Assembly: GCF_000410875.1 (NCBI RefSeq)
Contig: NZ_AROI01000014.1
Coordinates: forward strand, 62,001 to 126,000
Origin: Halopseudomonas pelagia CL-AP6
GTDB taxonomy: Bacteria; Pseudomonadota; Gammaproteobacteria; Pseudomonadales; Pseudomonadaceae
Reading direction: 5' to 3'
Length of the DNA stretch: 64,000 bases
Shown: positions 15,108-23,634 of the stretch, piece after piece
Layout: each line of letters opens with the position of its first letter
Position numbering within the stretch: the stretch's first letter is position 1
Translations under genes and position numbers: made by a program
Notes under the pieces: model-generated
Told to the model about the DNA's origin: nothing
Seen by the model: the letters and a program-made list of their open reading frames with translations, nothing else
Databases searched by the model: none

Positions 15108-16007
15108 TTACACGATAGCCAATTCACCAATTTGCCGGGCGCGGCTGATGAATCTGCTTAGCTCCTCCGTGTGAGGCTGATCGAGCATGGTAATGAACGT
15201 CGCCGTGCTCGGTACATCGTCCGTGACAGGGCGGACGATAACGTCGGGGTGACTGTACAACGTTATTTGCGAGGCCAGCCCAACACCAATGCCATAGCCA
15301 GCAGCTACCAACATCATCATTGGTTCGTGCCCGGAGACATATTCGGCGTTCGTGGGGAACGGCAACGTAGATTCGCAAAACCAGCGATGAATCACATCGT
15401 ATCCACCCGAGCACAGTTCGGGATGGCACAGAATCAAGGTGTGCCGAGCAACCTCTTGAAGAGGAATCTTCTCCAGGGAAAGGAGAGGGTGGTTCCTGGG
15501 GATGGCGATGATGGGGCGATCTGTCCAGACTACTTCTTTGATGAGCCCTGTGCTGAGTTCGGTATGCACGGTGAAGCCTGCGTCAATCTGATCGTGCCCC
15601 AATGCTTTGACCATCTCGTTGAAGGTCATTTCGACGATCTTCACCTCGGTGAGGGGTTCTTCCTCACGGCAGCGAGCCAACAACTTGGTCAGGTATGGTT
15701 GTGCAAGACTATCTGTCAGGCCAATGCGCAGCCGGCCTCGATAGCCTTTCTCAGCAGCAAGTACGCGGCTCTGAGCACCCTCCATGAAACTGAGCATGCG
15801 ACGTGCCTCTTCCTGGAAAACTTCGCCGGCCCAGGTCAAACGTATGCGCCCCTTTGTGCGTTGGAACAAACTGACCCCCAACCCTGACTCCAGTTCTTTG
15901 ATGGCGCGTGAGAGGGGCGATGGTTCTATATGGACTCTGGCTGCCGCCCGCGAGAAGCTCAGTTCTTCGGCGACCACCAGGAAGTAGCGTAGGTGACGTA
16001 TCCGCAT
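15108..16007 (-). CDS. LysR-family transcription regulator at the ICE right end
   Basis: ATG 16007 (MRIRHLRYFLVVAEELSFSR) is chosen because of GGAGG 8 bp upstream and the normal LysR N-terminus; an upstream Met at 16040 is possible. The 299-residue protein has a winged-helix domain (residues 1-60) and a periplasmic-binding-like effector domain with LRIGLTDSL, PIIAIPRNHPLL and MMMLVAAGYGIGVGL. The ligand is not predictable. It sits between alpA and the attachment site. In ICEclc a LysR-type activator, TciR, starts the regulatory cascade and is also encoded near this end (from memory), so a TciR-like role is possible but not shown. No other gene in 14625-16924 could stand for BisR. Confidence 0.88.
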   Translation of the reverse strand: MRIRHLRYFLVVAEELSFSRAAARVHIEPSPLSRAIKELESGLGVSLFQRTKGRIRLTWAGEVFQEEARRMLSFMEGAQSRVLAAEKGYRGRLRIGLTDSLAQPYLTKLLARCREEEPLTEVKIVEMTFNEMVKALGHDQIDAGFTVHTELSTGLIKEVVWTDRPIIAIPRNHPLLSLEKIPLQEVARHTLILCHPELCSGGYDVIHRWFCESTLPFPTNAEYVSGHEPMMMLVAAGYGIGVGLASQITLYSHPDVIVRPVTDDVPSTATFITMLDQPHTEELSRFISRARQIGELAIV

Positions 16008-16211
16008 ACAACAGCCTCCATGCTTTGCTGTGCTCCTCAAGGGCAGGCCACAGACATCCGGTTTTGAGGAGAGGGTGTGCAGACGATTCCGTCATCTGAA
16101 GATCACTCCTCGAATGTCCTTGGTGATTTCTAGCCCTTGCTTGGTCATGACTGATCTAGGGGCTGTTGCCGTTTCAGGCTAAGCCATTGATCTTTATTAA
16201 AAAACGTATCG

Positions 16212-16616
16212 TTGAAGCTCTCGCCCAACATCGATACGGGCTTGCATTGCCCCCGATTACTGCTTAGCGATGAGCACCGGTCGAAGCTGCGGGAAATTCT
16301 GCTGGACAAGACCATCTGCAACAAGCGTGATATTCGAATGACCGTGAAAGGAATGCTCTATCGCATGCGTACGCGATGTCCCTGGAGGGACTTATCCAGA
16401 GCATTCCGAAACTGGAACAAGGTTTACAAGCGTTTCAATGCATGGTCCGCTTCAGGCAAATGGTTCAAGGTCTTCAAGAGGCTTGTGGTTGAGCCCGATA
16501 TGGAATGGGTTTTCATTGGTGACAGCTATGCCAGGGCTCACCAGCACAGTGCAGGTGCTGCCAGTGGCAGCGATGAAGCTGTTGGGATACGCCCTGGTTA
16601 TCCCTTCCCCCGATAG
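16212..16616 (+). pseudogene. Truncated IS5-family transposase remnant
   Basis: The reading frame matches the N-terminal half of IS5-family (IS427-like) transposases: LLSDEHRSKLREILL, the helix TVKGMLYRMRTRCPWRDL, FRNWNKVYKRFNAWSASGKW, and EWVFIGDSYARAHQHSAGAA. The last box normally reads FIDGSY or similar with the first catalytic Asp; here the order is GDS. The match stops after DEAVGI and the rest of the enzyme is absent downstream. GGGGCTGTTGCCGTTTCAG near 16155 could be a left inverted repeat; no right repeat was found. Confidence 0.75.
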
Positions 16617-16924
16617 GCCGTGTCGTTTTTAGAATTGGCTGCTCTGTCGCTGCTGGCGGACGACCACATCCTTGAATTGGCGGTGACAGCTGGAAGGAGG
16701 GGTTTGATAGAAGGGCAGGCCATCAAGAGGAGTGCAAAGTTCCCAGGTCTGTGAGCTGGCGAATTGAGACGAGAGGCGGCTGGCTAGCTACCCCCAAGCC
16801 CTCTCGAAAGAAAAAATCGCACGGGGCTTGCCTGGTGCGTCAAACAAGTCCATAATTGCGTCCGCTGCTAAGGCAGTGATTGCGGAAAGCTTTTATTAAT
16901 CAAAGAGTTAGAGACTGGGTCCTA
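16617..16924. other. Last 300 bp of the ICE without genes
   Basis: No supported gene or RNA. The final bases hold a 6-bp inverted repeat GAGACT/AGTCTC (16911-16929) that reaches into the attachment sequence, possibly a recombinase arm or core symmetry. Confidence 0.4.
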
Positions 16925-16942
16925 GTCTCGTTTCCCGCTCCA
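16925..16942 (+). other. attR: ICE attachment site: 3' end of tRNA-Gly
   Basis: GTCTCGTTTCCCGCTCCA equals the 3' end of the common bacterial tRNA-Gly(GCC), from the T-arm through the acceptor stem and CCA. The bases before it do not complete a tRNA. The same 18 bp are, as I recall, the ICEclc attachment repeat. Because the native terminator follows directly, this is the end distal to the intact tRNA gene. Confidence 0.9.
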
Positions 16943-16954
16943 TATGTAACAAAG

Positions 16955-16978
16955 AAACCGCCTAATGGCGGTTTTTTT
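16955..16978 (+). terminator. Terminator of the displaced tRNA-Gly gene
   Basis: AAACCGCC-TAAT-GGCGGTTT followed by a T-run. It sits 12 bp after the CCA of the attachment sequence and would have ended the tRNA transcript before the ICE inserted. Confidence 0.85.
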
Positions 16979-17004
16979 GTGCCCGTTATAAATCCAAGCC
17001 CATC

Positions 17005-17151
17005 GCGGCGAGGCCGCCGCTCCTACCGCGTGTGCCGAAACCTGGCTTCTGGTGGGAGCACCAACTGGTGGGGGCTGCCCCAGGAGGGCCGAGTTCGATC
17101 TCGGCCAGCGGTGCAGCAGGTGGACTCCTGTGTCGAGACGAAGCTCGACAC
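17005..17151. repeat. Cluster of REP-like hairpins beside the ICE end
   Basis: Four stem-loops in a row: 17005-17017 (GCGGC/GCCGC, followed by CGCTCCTAC as in many Pseudomonas REPs), a CACC/GGTG stem near 17060, 17087-17106 (GGCCGAG/CTCGGCC) and 17130-17151 (GTGTCGAG/CTCGACAC). GTGGGAGC- and GGAGG-like words stand beside them. The sequences differ, so these are degenerate REP-like elements rather than one exact repeat. Confidence 0.5.
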
Positions 17152-17174
17152 TCCCAGGGTCGATCAGGCCAGAT

Positions 17175-17576
17175 TCAGGGGCTCTGAATCAGCTGCCGAG
17201 CCTGTTCCCAATTAAACTCTTCTCCGCGCTCCTCGGCGGCGGCACGGTGCTCGTCGATCAACTGATACTGGGCGATTTCATCGTCCGGCATGAAATGCAG
17301 ACAGTCACCACCAAAGTACCAGAGCAGATCCCGTGGGATCAGGTGAGCGATCTGCGGATAGCGGCTGATAATCTGGCAGATGATGTCCTGCCCGGCATGC
17401 AGGCTGTCGTGATCGCCCGCCTCAAGCTGGGTGATCAGTTCGTCAAAACGCTCGAGAAACAGCAGGTTGCTTTCCTCGGGTACCTGCTCCATCAGCACGG
17501 ACTGGGCGCGCAGGGTGTCAAACAGGCTTTTTAGTAGGGCCATGTGATAGCGGTGGTAGGGCAGTTCCGGATTCAT
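17175..17576 (-). CDS. PA2817-family protein of unknown function
   Basis: The 133-residue protein (MNPELPYHRYHMALLKSLFDTLR) matches the PA2817 family, a Pseudomonas protein of unknown function encoded next to fadE (PA2815). It is acidic and helical, with no signal peptide or membrane segment. It lies downstream of fadE on the same strand, but a strong terminator sits between them (17612-17638). It may therefore have its own promoter in the short gap or depend on readthrough. Confidence 0.8.
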   Translation of the reverse strand: MNPELPYHRYHMALLKSLFDTLRAQSVLMEQVPEESNLLFLERFDELITQLEAGDHDSLHAGQDIICQIISRYPQIAHLIPRDLLWYFGGDCLHFMPDDEIAQYQLIDEHRAAAEERGEEFNWEQARQLIQSP

Positions 17577-17611
17577 GAGAGAGCTCCTGTTGCGATGCGC
17601 GGCAGTCTAGC

Positions 17612-17638
17612 AAAAAAAAGGCCGGCGATGCGCCGGCC
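17612..17638 (-). terminator. Rho-independent terminator of fadE
   Basis: On the minus strand GGCCGGCG-CAT-CGCCGGCC is followed by eight T. It lies 20 bp after the fadE stop codon. Confidence 0.9.
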
Positions 17639-17657
17639 CGTGATGCTGCTGTTGCAG

Positions 17658-20135
17658 CTACGCAGGCGTAGCTGATGACTTGGGCTTTTTGGCCGGCCCG
17701 CGCGCCTTGGGTGACATCTCTTCCTGGGAGAAGTCGTCCACGGCAATAACGGCGCTGCGGGCAATGCGTGCCGAGCGGATTAGTTCAGCTTCTTCAGGGC
17801 TGATCACGCCGGTTTCTGCGGCGACTTCGAGCATATCTGCCTCGCTGTCGTGCTCCAGCTCGCCGGAATGGATGGCTTTGCTCAGACGCAGTTCCAGAGG
17901 ATCGGCCAGAATGACTTTCTCCAATGCACTGTTCAGCAGCCCGGTTACATCGTCTGGATCGTTGCTGCGATAGCAGCCGTCCAGCAGCCGATCACGCGCC
18001 GCGCCGGGTGTCATCAGGCGACGAGCGACTTCAGCGCCAACGATGTCCGCTGGCGGGGTAAGGCGTCGGCCGAGCGGGAAGATGAGAGGGCGTAGCAGGA
18101 TGCCTACCGCGCGATTGGGGAAGTTCAGCAGGATTTCGTGCATGGCTTGCTCGGTCTGTGCGAGCAGATCCTCCACGCCCCATTGGACAAAGGGCAGGTC
18201 CTCTTCGGGGCAACCCTGGTCCTGATAGTGCTTGAGCGTGGCACTGGCCATATACAGATTGCTGAGTATGTCGCCCAGCCGCGCAGAAATACGCTCACGG
18301 CGCTTGAGCTCTCCGCCCAGCATCAGCATGGTGACGTCGGTCAGCGTAGCGAAGGCGGCAGCCAGGCGCGACAGTTGACCGTAGTAGGCACCGGTCTCGG
18401 CATTACCTGGGTTTTTCACCAGGCGGCCAGCGGTCAAGCCCAGCAGCAGGCTGCCTGAGGCGTTGCCCAGAGCGAAGCCGATATGCTCGAACAGCAGTTT
18501 GTCGAAGCGCTCCAGAGCCTGGTTCTGGTCGGGATCCTGGGTGGCTTGCATTTCCTGCAGTACATAAGGGTGGCAGCGGATGGCGCCTTGACCAAAGATC
18601 ATCATGCTACGGGTCAGGATGTTGGCACCCTCAACCGTGATGGAAATGGGGATCGACTGATAGCCGCGGCCGAGATAGTTCTTTGGCCCCATGCAGATAC
18701 CCTTGCCGCCATGCACGTCCATGGCGTCATTGATGCATTTGCGCATGCGTTCGGTCAGATGGTATTTGACCACGCCGGACAATACTGAGGGCTTCTCGCC
18801 CAGATCCACTGCTCCGGCGGTCATGGTGCGTGCGGCGTTCATCACATAAGTGTTCCCGCCAATGCGCGCGAGCGCTTCCTGCACCCCTTCAAACTCGCCA
18901 ATCGGCAGGTTGAACTGCTTGCGGATGCGCGCGTAGGCGCCGGTGGTCATGCTCGCCATCTTGGCGGCGCCGGTGCTGCCGGCAGGCAATGAAATCGAAC
19001 GACCTACAGACAGGCAGTTCATTAACATCACCCAGCCCTGGCCAATCATGTCCTGGCCGCCGATCAGATAATCCATCGGGATGAATACATCCTGGCCGGA
19101 ATTCGGGCCGTTCATGAATGCTGCATTGAGCGGGAAATGCCTGCGGCCAATTTCCACGCCAGCGGTGTCGGTAGGAATCAGGGCCAGGGTAATACCGCGT
19201 TCCTCTTCCTCACCAAGCAAATGGTCCGGGTCGAAGACTTTAAACGCCAGGCCGAGGATGGTTGCTACCGGACCCAGGGTGATATAGCGCTTTTCCCAGG
19301 TGACACGCAGACCGATCACTTCCTGGCCTTGCCACTCGCCCTTGCAGACGATGCCTTTATCCGGCATGGCGCCAGCATCGGAGCCGGCTTCTGGCGAGGT
19401 CAGCGCAAAGCAGGGGATATCTGTGCCATTCGACAAGCGTGGCAGGTAGTGTTGCTTCTGTTCCTCGGTGCCGTAATGCATCAACAGTTCGGCTGGGCCG
19501 AGGGAGTTGGGGACCATGACGGTAGTGCCCAGGTCGCCGCTGCGGCTGGCCAGCTTCATCGCGATCTGCGAGTGGGCGTAGGCCGAGAAGCCCTTGCCGC
19601 CGTATTCCTTGGGAATAATCAGGCCGAAGAAACCATTGCTGCGGATAAAATCCCAGCTCTGTTCTGAGAGGTCTTGCAGTTCGGTAGTGAGCTGCCATTC
19701 GTCGGTCATCCGGCATAGCTCTTCCACCGGGCCATCCATAAAAGCCTTCTCTTCTTCGGTGAGTGTGGGTTTGGGAAAGCTATGTAGTCTGTTCCAGTCA
19801 GGACGGCCGCTAAAGAGCTCGCCGTCCCACCAGACGGTACCGGCGTCCAGGGCTTCCTGTTCGGTATCGGAAATCGGCGGGAGGACTTTCTTGAACCAGG
19901 AAAACAGGGGTTTGCTGACGCTGTCGCGCCGTAAGTCAGGGATGTTGAGCGGGATGGCTACGGCGAGGAAGATAACCCACAGCAGCAGGTCGATAAACCA
20001 ATGCACCGGTGCAAATAGCGTCATTACCAGCAGGTAAGCGGCGACGGCAACACAGCCGTTGACTAATCCCGCGCGCAAATAAGCCAGTATTGTAATGCCC
20101 AGCACCAGGCCGATTAGCCAGAGTAGGGTGATCAT
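17658..20135 (-). CDS. fadE: Acyl-CoA dehydrogenase, FadE type
   Basis: The 825-residue flavoprotein catalyses the first step of fatty-acid beta-oxidation. Two or three hydrophobic segments fill residues 1-60, so it is membrane-anchored as in other FadE. The acyl-CoA dehydrogenase core follows (about 80-490): GLIIPKEYGGKGFSAYAHSQ, GTEEQKQHYLPRLSNG, CFALTSPEAGSDAGAM (FAD and substrate region), VGRSISLPAG and DAMDVHGGKGICMGP. The C-terminal part (about 500-800) is the FadE-specific DUF1974 region. A Lys/Pro/Ala-rich tail ends the protein. GGAG precedes the start. It matches P. aeruginosa PA2815 in context with the PA2817-type gene. Confidence 0.95.
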   Translation of the reverse strand: MITLLWLIGLVLGITILAYLRAGLVNGCVAVAAYLLVMTLFAPVHWFIDLLLWVIFLAVAIPLNIPDLRRDSVSKPLFSWFKKVLPPISDTEQEALDAGTVWWDGELFSGRPDWNRLHSFPKPTLTEEEKAFMDGPVEELCRMTDEWQLTTELQDLSEQSWDFIRSNGFFGLIIPKEYGGKGFSAYAHSQIAMKLASRSGDLGTTVMVPNSLGPAELLMHYGTEEQKQHYLPRLSNGTDIPCFALTSPEAGSDAGAMPDKGIVCKGEWQGQEVIGLRVTWEKRYITLGPVATILGLAFKVFDPDHLLGEEEERGITLALIPTDTAGVEIGRRHFPLNAAFMNGPNSGQDVFIPMDYLIGGQDMIGQGWVMLMNCLSVGRSISLPAGSTGAAKMASMTTGAYARIRKQFNLPIGEFEGVQEALARIGGNTYVMNAARTMTAGAVDLGEKPSVLSGVVKYHLTERMRKCINDAMDVHGGKGICMGPKNYLGRGYQSIPISITVEGANILTRSMMIFGQGAIRCHPYVLQEMQATQDPDQNQALERFDKLLFEHIGFALGNASGSLLLGLTAGRLVKNPGNAETGAYYGQLSRLAAAFATLTDVTMLMLGGELKRRERISARLGDILSNLYMASATLKHYQDQGCPEEDLPFVQWGVEDLLAQTEQAMHEILLNFPNRAVGILLRPLIFPLGRRLTPPADIVGAEVARRLMTPGAARDRLLDGCYRSNDPDDVTGLLNSALEKVILADPLELRLSKAIHSGELEHDSEADMLEVAAETGVISPEEAELIRSARIARSAVIAVDDFSQEEMSPKARGPAKKPKSSATPA

Positions 20136-20272
20136 TCAGCACTCCTTTTTCCATTGATCCAATTTACTGCACAGTCCTTAGCATAGCCCCTTGAGTACTC
20201 GAGGGTAACCGCAGGATGTAACAGAATGGACAATAAAGAGGGGAGAATAGTGCCCGCAAGCGCGGTCAAGGC

Positions 20273-20292
20273 GCGGCTCCGGGAGGAGCCGC
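20273..20292 (-). terminator. Hairpin after the MFS transporter gene
   Basis: Perfect 8-bp stem GCGGCTCC/GGAGCCGC with loop GGGA, 12 bp after the stop codon of the MFS gene. No T-run follows, so it may serve RNA stability more than termination. The rest of 20136-20304 holds no gene. Confidence 0.4.
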
Positions 20293-20304
20293 TAAGGCAA
20301 GCGG

Positions 20305-21624
20305 CTAGCCGGGATCGAGCAGGTTGCCGGTGTCGGAGGCGATGGTTTTGCCGGCCAGATAATAGTGGTAGGCGGCCCACAGGTTGATAAAGGCGGCGCC
20401 TAGCAGGGCGTAACGCAGACTGTCGTTATCAAACCACTGACGCATGACGTCACTGGCGATACCTATTAGTTGCGGTCCGAAACCCAGGCCGACCAGATTC
20501 AGCACAAAGAGCATGATAGCTGAGGCCAGTGCGCGGCTGCGCAAGGGGGTCAGGCTCTGGATCATGGCGAAACTGGGCCCGAGATAGAAGGCGCCAAGGA
20601 AAGCCGCTGGCATATACACCACCAGTGCCCAGAAGGTGCTATCGATCAGGTAGAAAGAGACGATAAAAGGAATGGCCATGACTTTGGCCAGGCCGACGAT
20701 CCAGGCGTTCCAGGCTTGCCTCTTGGCGGCTAGCCGGTCGGCGAGTATGCCGCCGATATAGGCGCCAAGGCCGCCGACAATACCCATTACCGGTCCGAGG
20801 AACAGGCCCACTTGGGCTGGCGTCAGGCCGTGACTGCGAATCAGGAAGGCCGGAGCCCAGACAATGCTGCCGTACCCCACCAGCGCAGTCAGCGTCACGC
20901 CAATAACCACATGCCGGGTGGTGCGCACGCGCCAGAGCACAGCGAAGCCGGCCTTGACGTTGACCTTTTGCAGTGCGGCAGGTTTAGCGCCGCCATCAGC
21001 AAAGCCACGGGGTGGCTCGATCATGGTGAAGCGCACCAGCAGGGCGATTGCCAGGCCGGGCAGGCCAACCACGAAAAACGCGGCGCGCCAGCCCCACCAT
21101 TCAGCGACGAAGCCGCCGATCATAAAGCCCAGCATGATGCCAAAGTAGACGCCCAGGGCGTAAATCGACATGGCGCTGGAGCGCTGCTCTTTGGGATACA
21201 GATCAGCCAGCATGGAATGCGAAGGGGGGCTTGAGCCAGCCTCGCCAATACCCACGCCAACCCGGGCTGCGGCCAATTGCCAGAAGTTTTGTGCCAGACC
21301 GCAGACGGCGGTCATGACACTCCAAATGCCGATTGACCAGGCGATAATGTTGCGGCGGTTGGAGCGGTCAGCCCAGACGGCAATGGGAATGCCCAGCGTG
21401 GCGTAAAACAAGGCAAAGGCGATGCCTGACAAGAAGCCCAGCTGGGTATCGGACAGTAGCAGGTCGGCTTTTAGTGGCTCGATCAGGATGCCGACAATAT
21501 TACGATCGACATGGCTTGAGGTATAGGCCAGGACTAACAGGAATAGGGCGTAACGGCGATAGCGAGGAGTAATACGGGCAGCGTAGTCCTCCATATCGAC
21601 AGGTTGATCTGGCTTGGGGCCCAT
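20305..21624 (-). CDS. MFS transporter, spinster-like family
   Basis: The 439-residue protein has twelve hydrophobic segments. DRNIVGILIEPLKADLLLSDTQLGFLSG in helix 1-2 and the loop ADRSNRRNIIAWSIG (MFS motif A variant) are typical of spinster-like MFS carriers. VGIGEAGSSPPSHSMLADLYPKEQR is also highly characteristic. Substrates of bacterial members are mostly unknown; lipids or organic acids have been suggested. GGAG lies 6 bp before ATG. It is next to fadE on the same strand, which may hint at lipid-related transport, but that is only proximity. Confidence 0.85.
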   Translation of the reverse strand: MGPKPDQPVDMEDYAARITPRYRRYALFLLVLAYTSSHVDRNIVGILIEPLKADLLLSDTQLGFLSGIAFALFYATLGIPIAVWADRSNRRNIIAWSIGIWSVMTAVCGLAQNFWQLAAARVGVGIGEAGSSPPSHSMLADLYPKEQRSSAMSIYALGVYFGIMLGFMIGGFVAEWWGWRAAFFVVGLPGLAIALLVRFTMIEPPRGFADGGAKPAALQKVNVKAGFAVLWRVRTTRHVVIGVTLTALVGYGSIVWAPAFLIRSHGLTPAQVGLFLGPVMGIVGGLGAYIGGILADRLAAKRQAWNAWIVGLAKVMAIPFIVSFYLIDSTFWALVVYMPAAFLGAFYLGPSFAMIQSLTPLRSRALASAIMLFVLNLVGLGFGPQLIGIASDVMRQWFDNDSLRYALLGAAFINLWAAYHYYLAGKTIASDTGNLLDPG

Positions 21625-21836
21625 GGATGTCTCCGCGAGGGTGTGCTGCTTTGTTTTTGTGTGGCGTCAGCATAGGGCCGTGCAGGCGCAGCGCACAACT
21701 GACCGGAGGGTCACATTTGTAGCAGTTTTGTAGCTGGATTCGATTTGAAACACCGGGTGATCTGACTGCTTAGGGTTGATAACCTTGGCAGCGCCCCCAT
21801 ATAAATCCCCTCAATTCTAATGACTGGAAGGCATGC

Positions 21837-22769
21837 ATGACCGCGGCTATCAGTATTGGTGGACTTGAAAAAACCTACCGTAATGGGTTTCAAGCGCTCA
21901 AGGGCATTAACTTGGAAGTGCAGCAGGGTGATTTTTTTGCTTTGTTGGGCCCCAACGGGGCGGGCAAATCCACCACCATAGGCATCCTTTCGTCATTGGT
22001 GAACAAGTCTGCCGGCAAGGTCAGCGTGTTCGGCCATGACCTGGATACCGATCTGTTGGCCGCCAAGCGCTGTATTGGCGTGGTGCCGCAGGAATTCAAC
22101 TTTAGCCAGTTCGAAAAATCCATGGATATCCTGGTTAATCAGGCGGGGTATTACGGCATCGCGCTGGCTGACGCAAAAGTGCGTGCCGAGCGCTACCTCA
22201 AGCGTCTGGGGCTGTGGGACAAGCGCAACGAGCCGTCGCGCATGCTATCTGGCGGGATGAAGCGCAGGTTGATGATTGCCCGTGCATTGATTCACGAGCC
22301 GAAGCTGCTGATCCTCGATGAACCCACCGCTGGTGTGGATATCGAGATCCGCCGCTCGATGTGGCAGTTCCTGCAGGAAATCAACGCTCAAGGCGTGACC
22401 ATAGTGCTGACCACGCATTATCTGGAAGAAGCTGAGCAGTTGTGCAAGAACATCGCGATTATCGACCAGGGCCGGATAATTCATAACACCAGCATGCGCA
22501 AGCTGCTGATGGAGCTGCACACTGAAACCTTCCTGCTCGATTGTCAGGGCAGCTTGGCGCAGGCGCCGGTGCTGCCGGGTTATCTGTGCAGCCTGGTGGA
22601 TGAGCATACGCTGGAGGTGCAGGTGGATAAGCACCAAGGACTCAATGCGCTGTTTGTCGCGCTCAGCGCGCAAAATGTGCAGGTGCTCAGCATGCGCAAC
22701 CGCAGTAACCGGCTGGAAGAACTCTTCCTGATGCTGGTTGATGAAAACGCCGAAAAAGGGGCCGCTTGA
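21837..22769 (+). CDS. yadG: ABC transporter ATP-binding protein (YadG-type)
   Basis: The 310-residue protein has Walker A GPNGAGKST (38-46), the Q-loop region VPQEFNFSQFE, the signature LSGGMKRR, Walker B LLILDEPTAGVD and the switch His in VLTTHYLEEAEQL. The C-terminal 90 residues are the extra domain seen in DrrA/YadG-type exporters. It pairs with the permease gene that starts 2 bp after its stop codon. The exported substrate is unknown. GGAAGG precedes the start. The YadG-YadH pair beside queF fits Pseudomonas synteny (PA2812-PA2811 area, from memory). Confidence 0.9.
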   Translation: MTAAISIGGLEKTYRNGFQALKGINLEVQQGDFFALLGPNGAGKSTTIGILSSLVNKSAGKVSVFGHDLDTDLLAAKRCIGVVPQEFNFSQFEKSMDILVNQAGYYGIALADAKVRAERYLKRLGLWDKRNEPSRMLSGGMKRRLMIARALIHEPKLLILDEPTAGVDIEIRRSMWQFLQEINAQGVTIVLTTHYLEEAEQLCKNIAIIDQGRIIHNTSMRKLLMELHTETFLLDCQGSLAQAPVLPGYLCSLVDEHTLEVQVDKHQGLNALFVALSAQNVQVLSMRNRSNRLEELFLMLVDENAEKGAA

Positions 22770-22771
22770 CC

Positions 22772-23563
22772 ATGACGCGCTTGACCACGACGTATTGGCG
22801 TAGCAGTTGGATAGCATTTACCACTATTGTGTTCAAGGAAGTGCGCCGGTTCACGCGTATTTGGCCGCAGACCCTGCTGCCGCCCGGGATTACCATGGCG
22901 CTGTACTTTGTCATTTTTGGCAATCTGATCGGTAGCCGTATCGGCGAGATGGACGGCTACGCCTATATCGATTACATCGTGCCTGGTTTGATCATGATGT
23001 CGGTGATCACCAACAGTTACTCGAATGTGGTGTCGAGTTTTTTCAGCACCAAGTTTCAGCGTTCCATCGAGGAGCTGATGGTGGCGCCGGTGTCTCCGCA
23101 TGTGATCTTGCTTGGCTATACCTTCGGCGGCGTGGCTCGTGGGTTAGCGGTGGGGTTGATCGTGACGCTGATGTCGCTGTTTTTCACGCGGCTGCAAGTG
23201 CAGCATCTTGGCCTGACAATTGTGGTGGTGTTCTTTACCTCGCTGGTCTTCGCGCTGGGCGGATTCATCAATGCGGTGTTTGCCAAGACCTTTGATGATA
23301 TTTCGATTATCCCCACCTTTGTGCTGACGCCCCTGACCTATCTGGGCGGCGTGTTTTACTCGATCAGCATGCTGCCGGAATTCTGGCAGAAGGTGTCATT
23401 GATCAATCCGATCTTGCATATGGTTAATGCGTTTCGCTATGGCATTCTTGGTGTCTCGGATATTCCGATCGAGGTGGCGCTGGTATTGATGGTGGTTTTT
23501 GTCGCTGTGCTCTACAGCGTCAGTTACTGGCTGTTGCTCAGAGGGATCGGCATGCGCCAGTAA
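22772..23563 (+). CDS. yadH: ABC-2 type permease (YadH-type)
   Basis: The 263-residue protein has six hydrophobic segments and the ABC-2 pattern: [43 protein letters not shown] (the coupling region) and [22 protein letters not shown] use ATG 22772, with GGGG 11 bp upstream. A TTG at 22766 overlapping the previous stop is possible. It forms the membrane part of the exporter with the ATPase encoded just upstream. Confidence 0.9.
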   Translation: MTRLTTTYWRSSWIAFTTIVFKEVRRFTRIWPQTLLPPGITMALYFVIFGNLIGSRIGEMDGYAYIDYIVPGLIMMSVITNSYSNVVSSFFSTKFQRSIEELMVAPVSPHVILLGYTFGGVARGLAVGLIVTLMSLFFTRLQVQHLGLTIVVVFFTSLVFALGGFINAVFAKTFDDISIIPTFVLTPLTYLGGVFYSISMLPEFWQKVSLINPILHMVNAFRYGILGVSDIPIEVALVLMVVFVAVLYSVSYWLLLRGIGMRQ

Positions 23564-23634
23564 GCTTATTGGCTACTGGTCTGCGGGGGTGCTGCGGAGT
23601 ATGCTTATGCGCTTGCTTGAGAGGAGATCAATCC

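Larger units (their letters stand above)
1..16942. mobile_element. Right-hand segment of an ICEclc/PAGI-2-type integrative and conjugative element
   Basis: The segment holds the conserved right-end module of this ICE class on the minus strand (alpA, parA, small gene, ParB-domain gene, DUF2857, STY4528, AcaB-like, DUF3158, ssb, topB). It ends at an 18-bp copy of the 3' end of a tRNA-Gly gene at 16925-16942. The tRNA terminator follows on the chromosomal side, so this is the end without the intact tRNA. Integrase, mating-pair genes and relaxase are not in the window and are expected further left. The left boundary is the window edge, not the element end. Confidence 0.9.

Noticed and set aside
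16880-16942. Complete tRNA-Gly gene at the ICE end
   Set aside because: Only the last 18 bases match; the sequence before does not form D- or anticodon arms.
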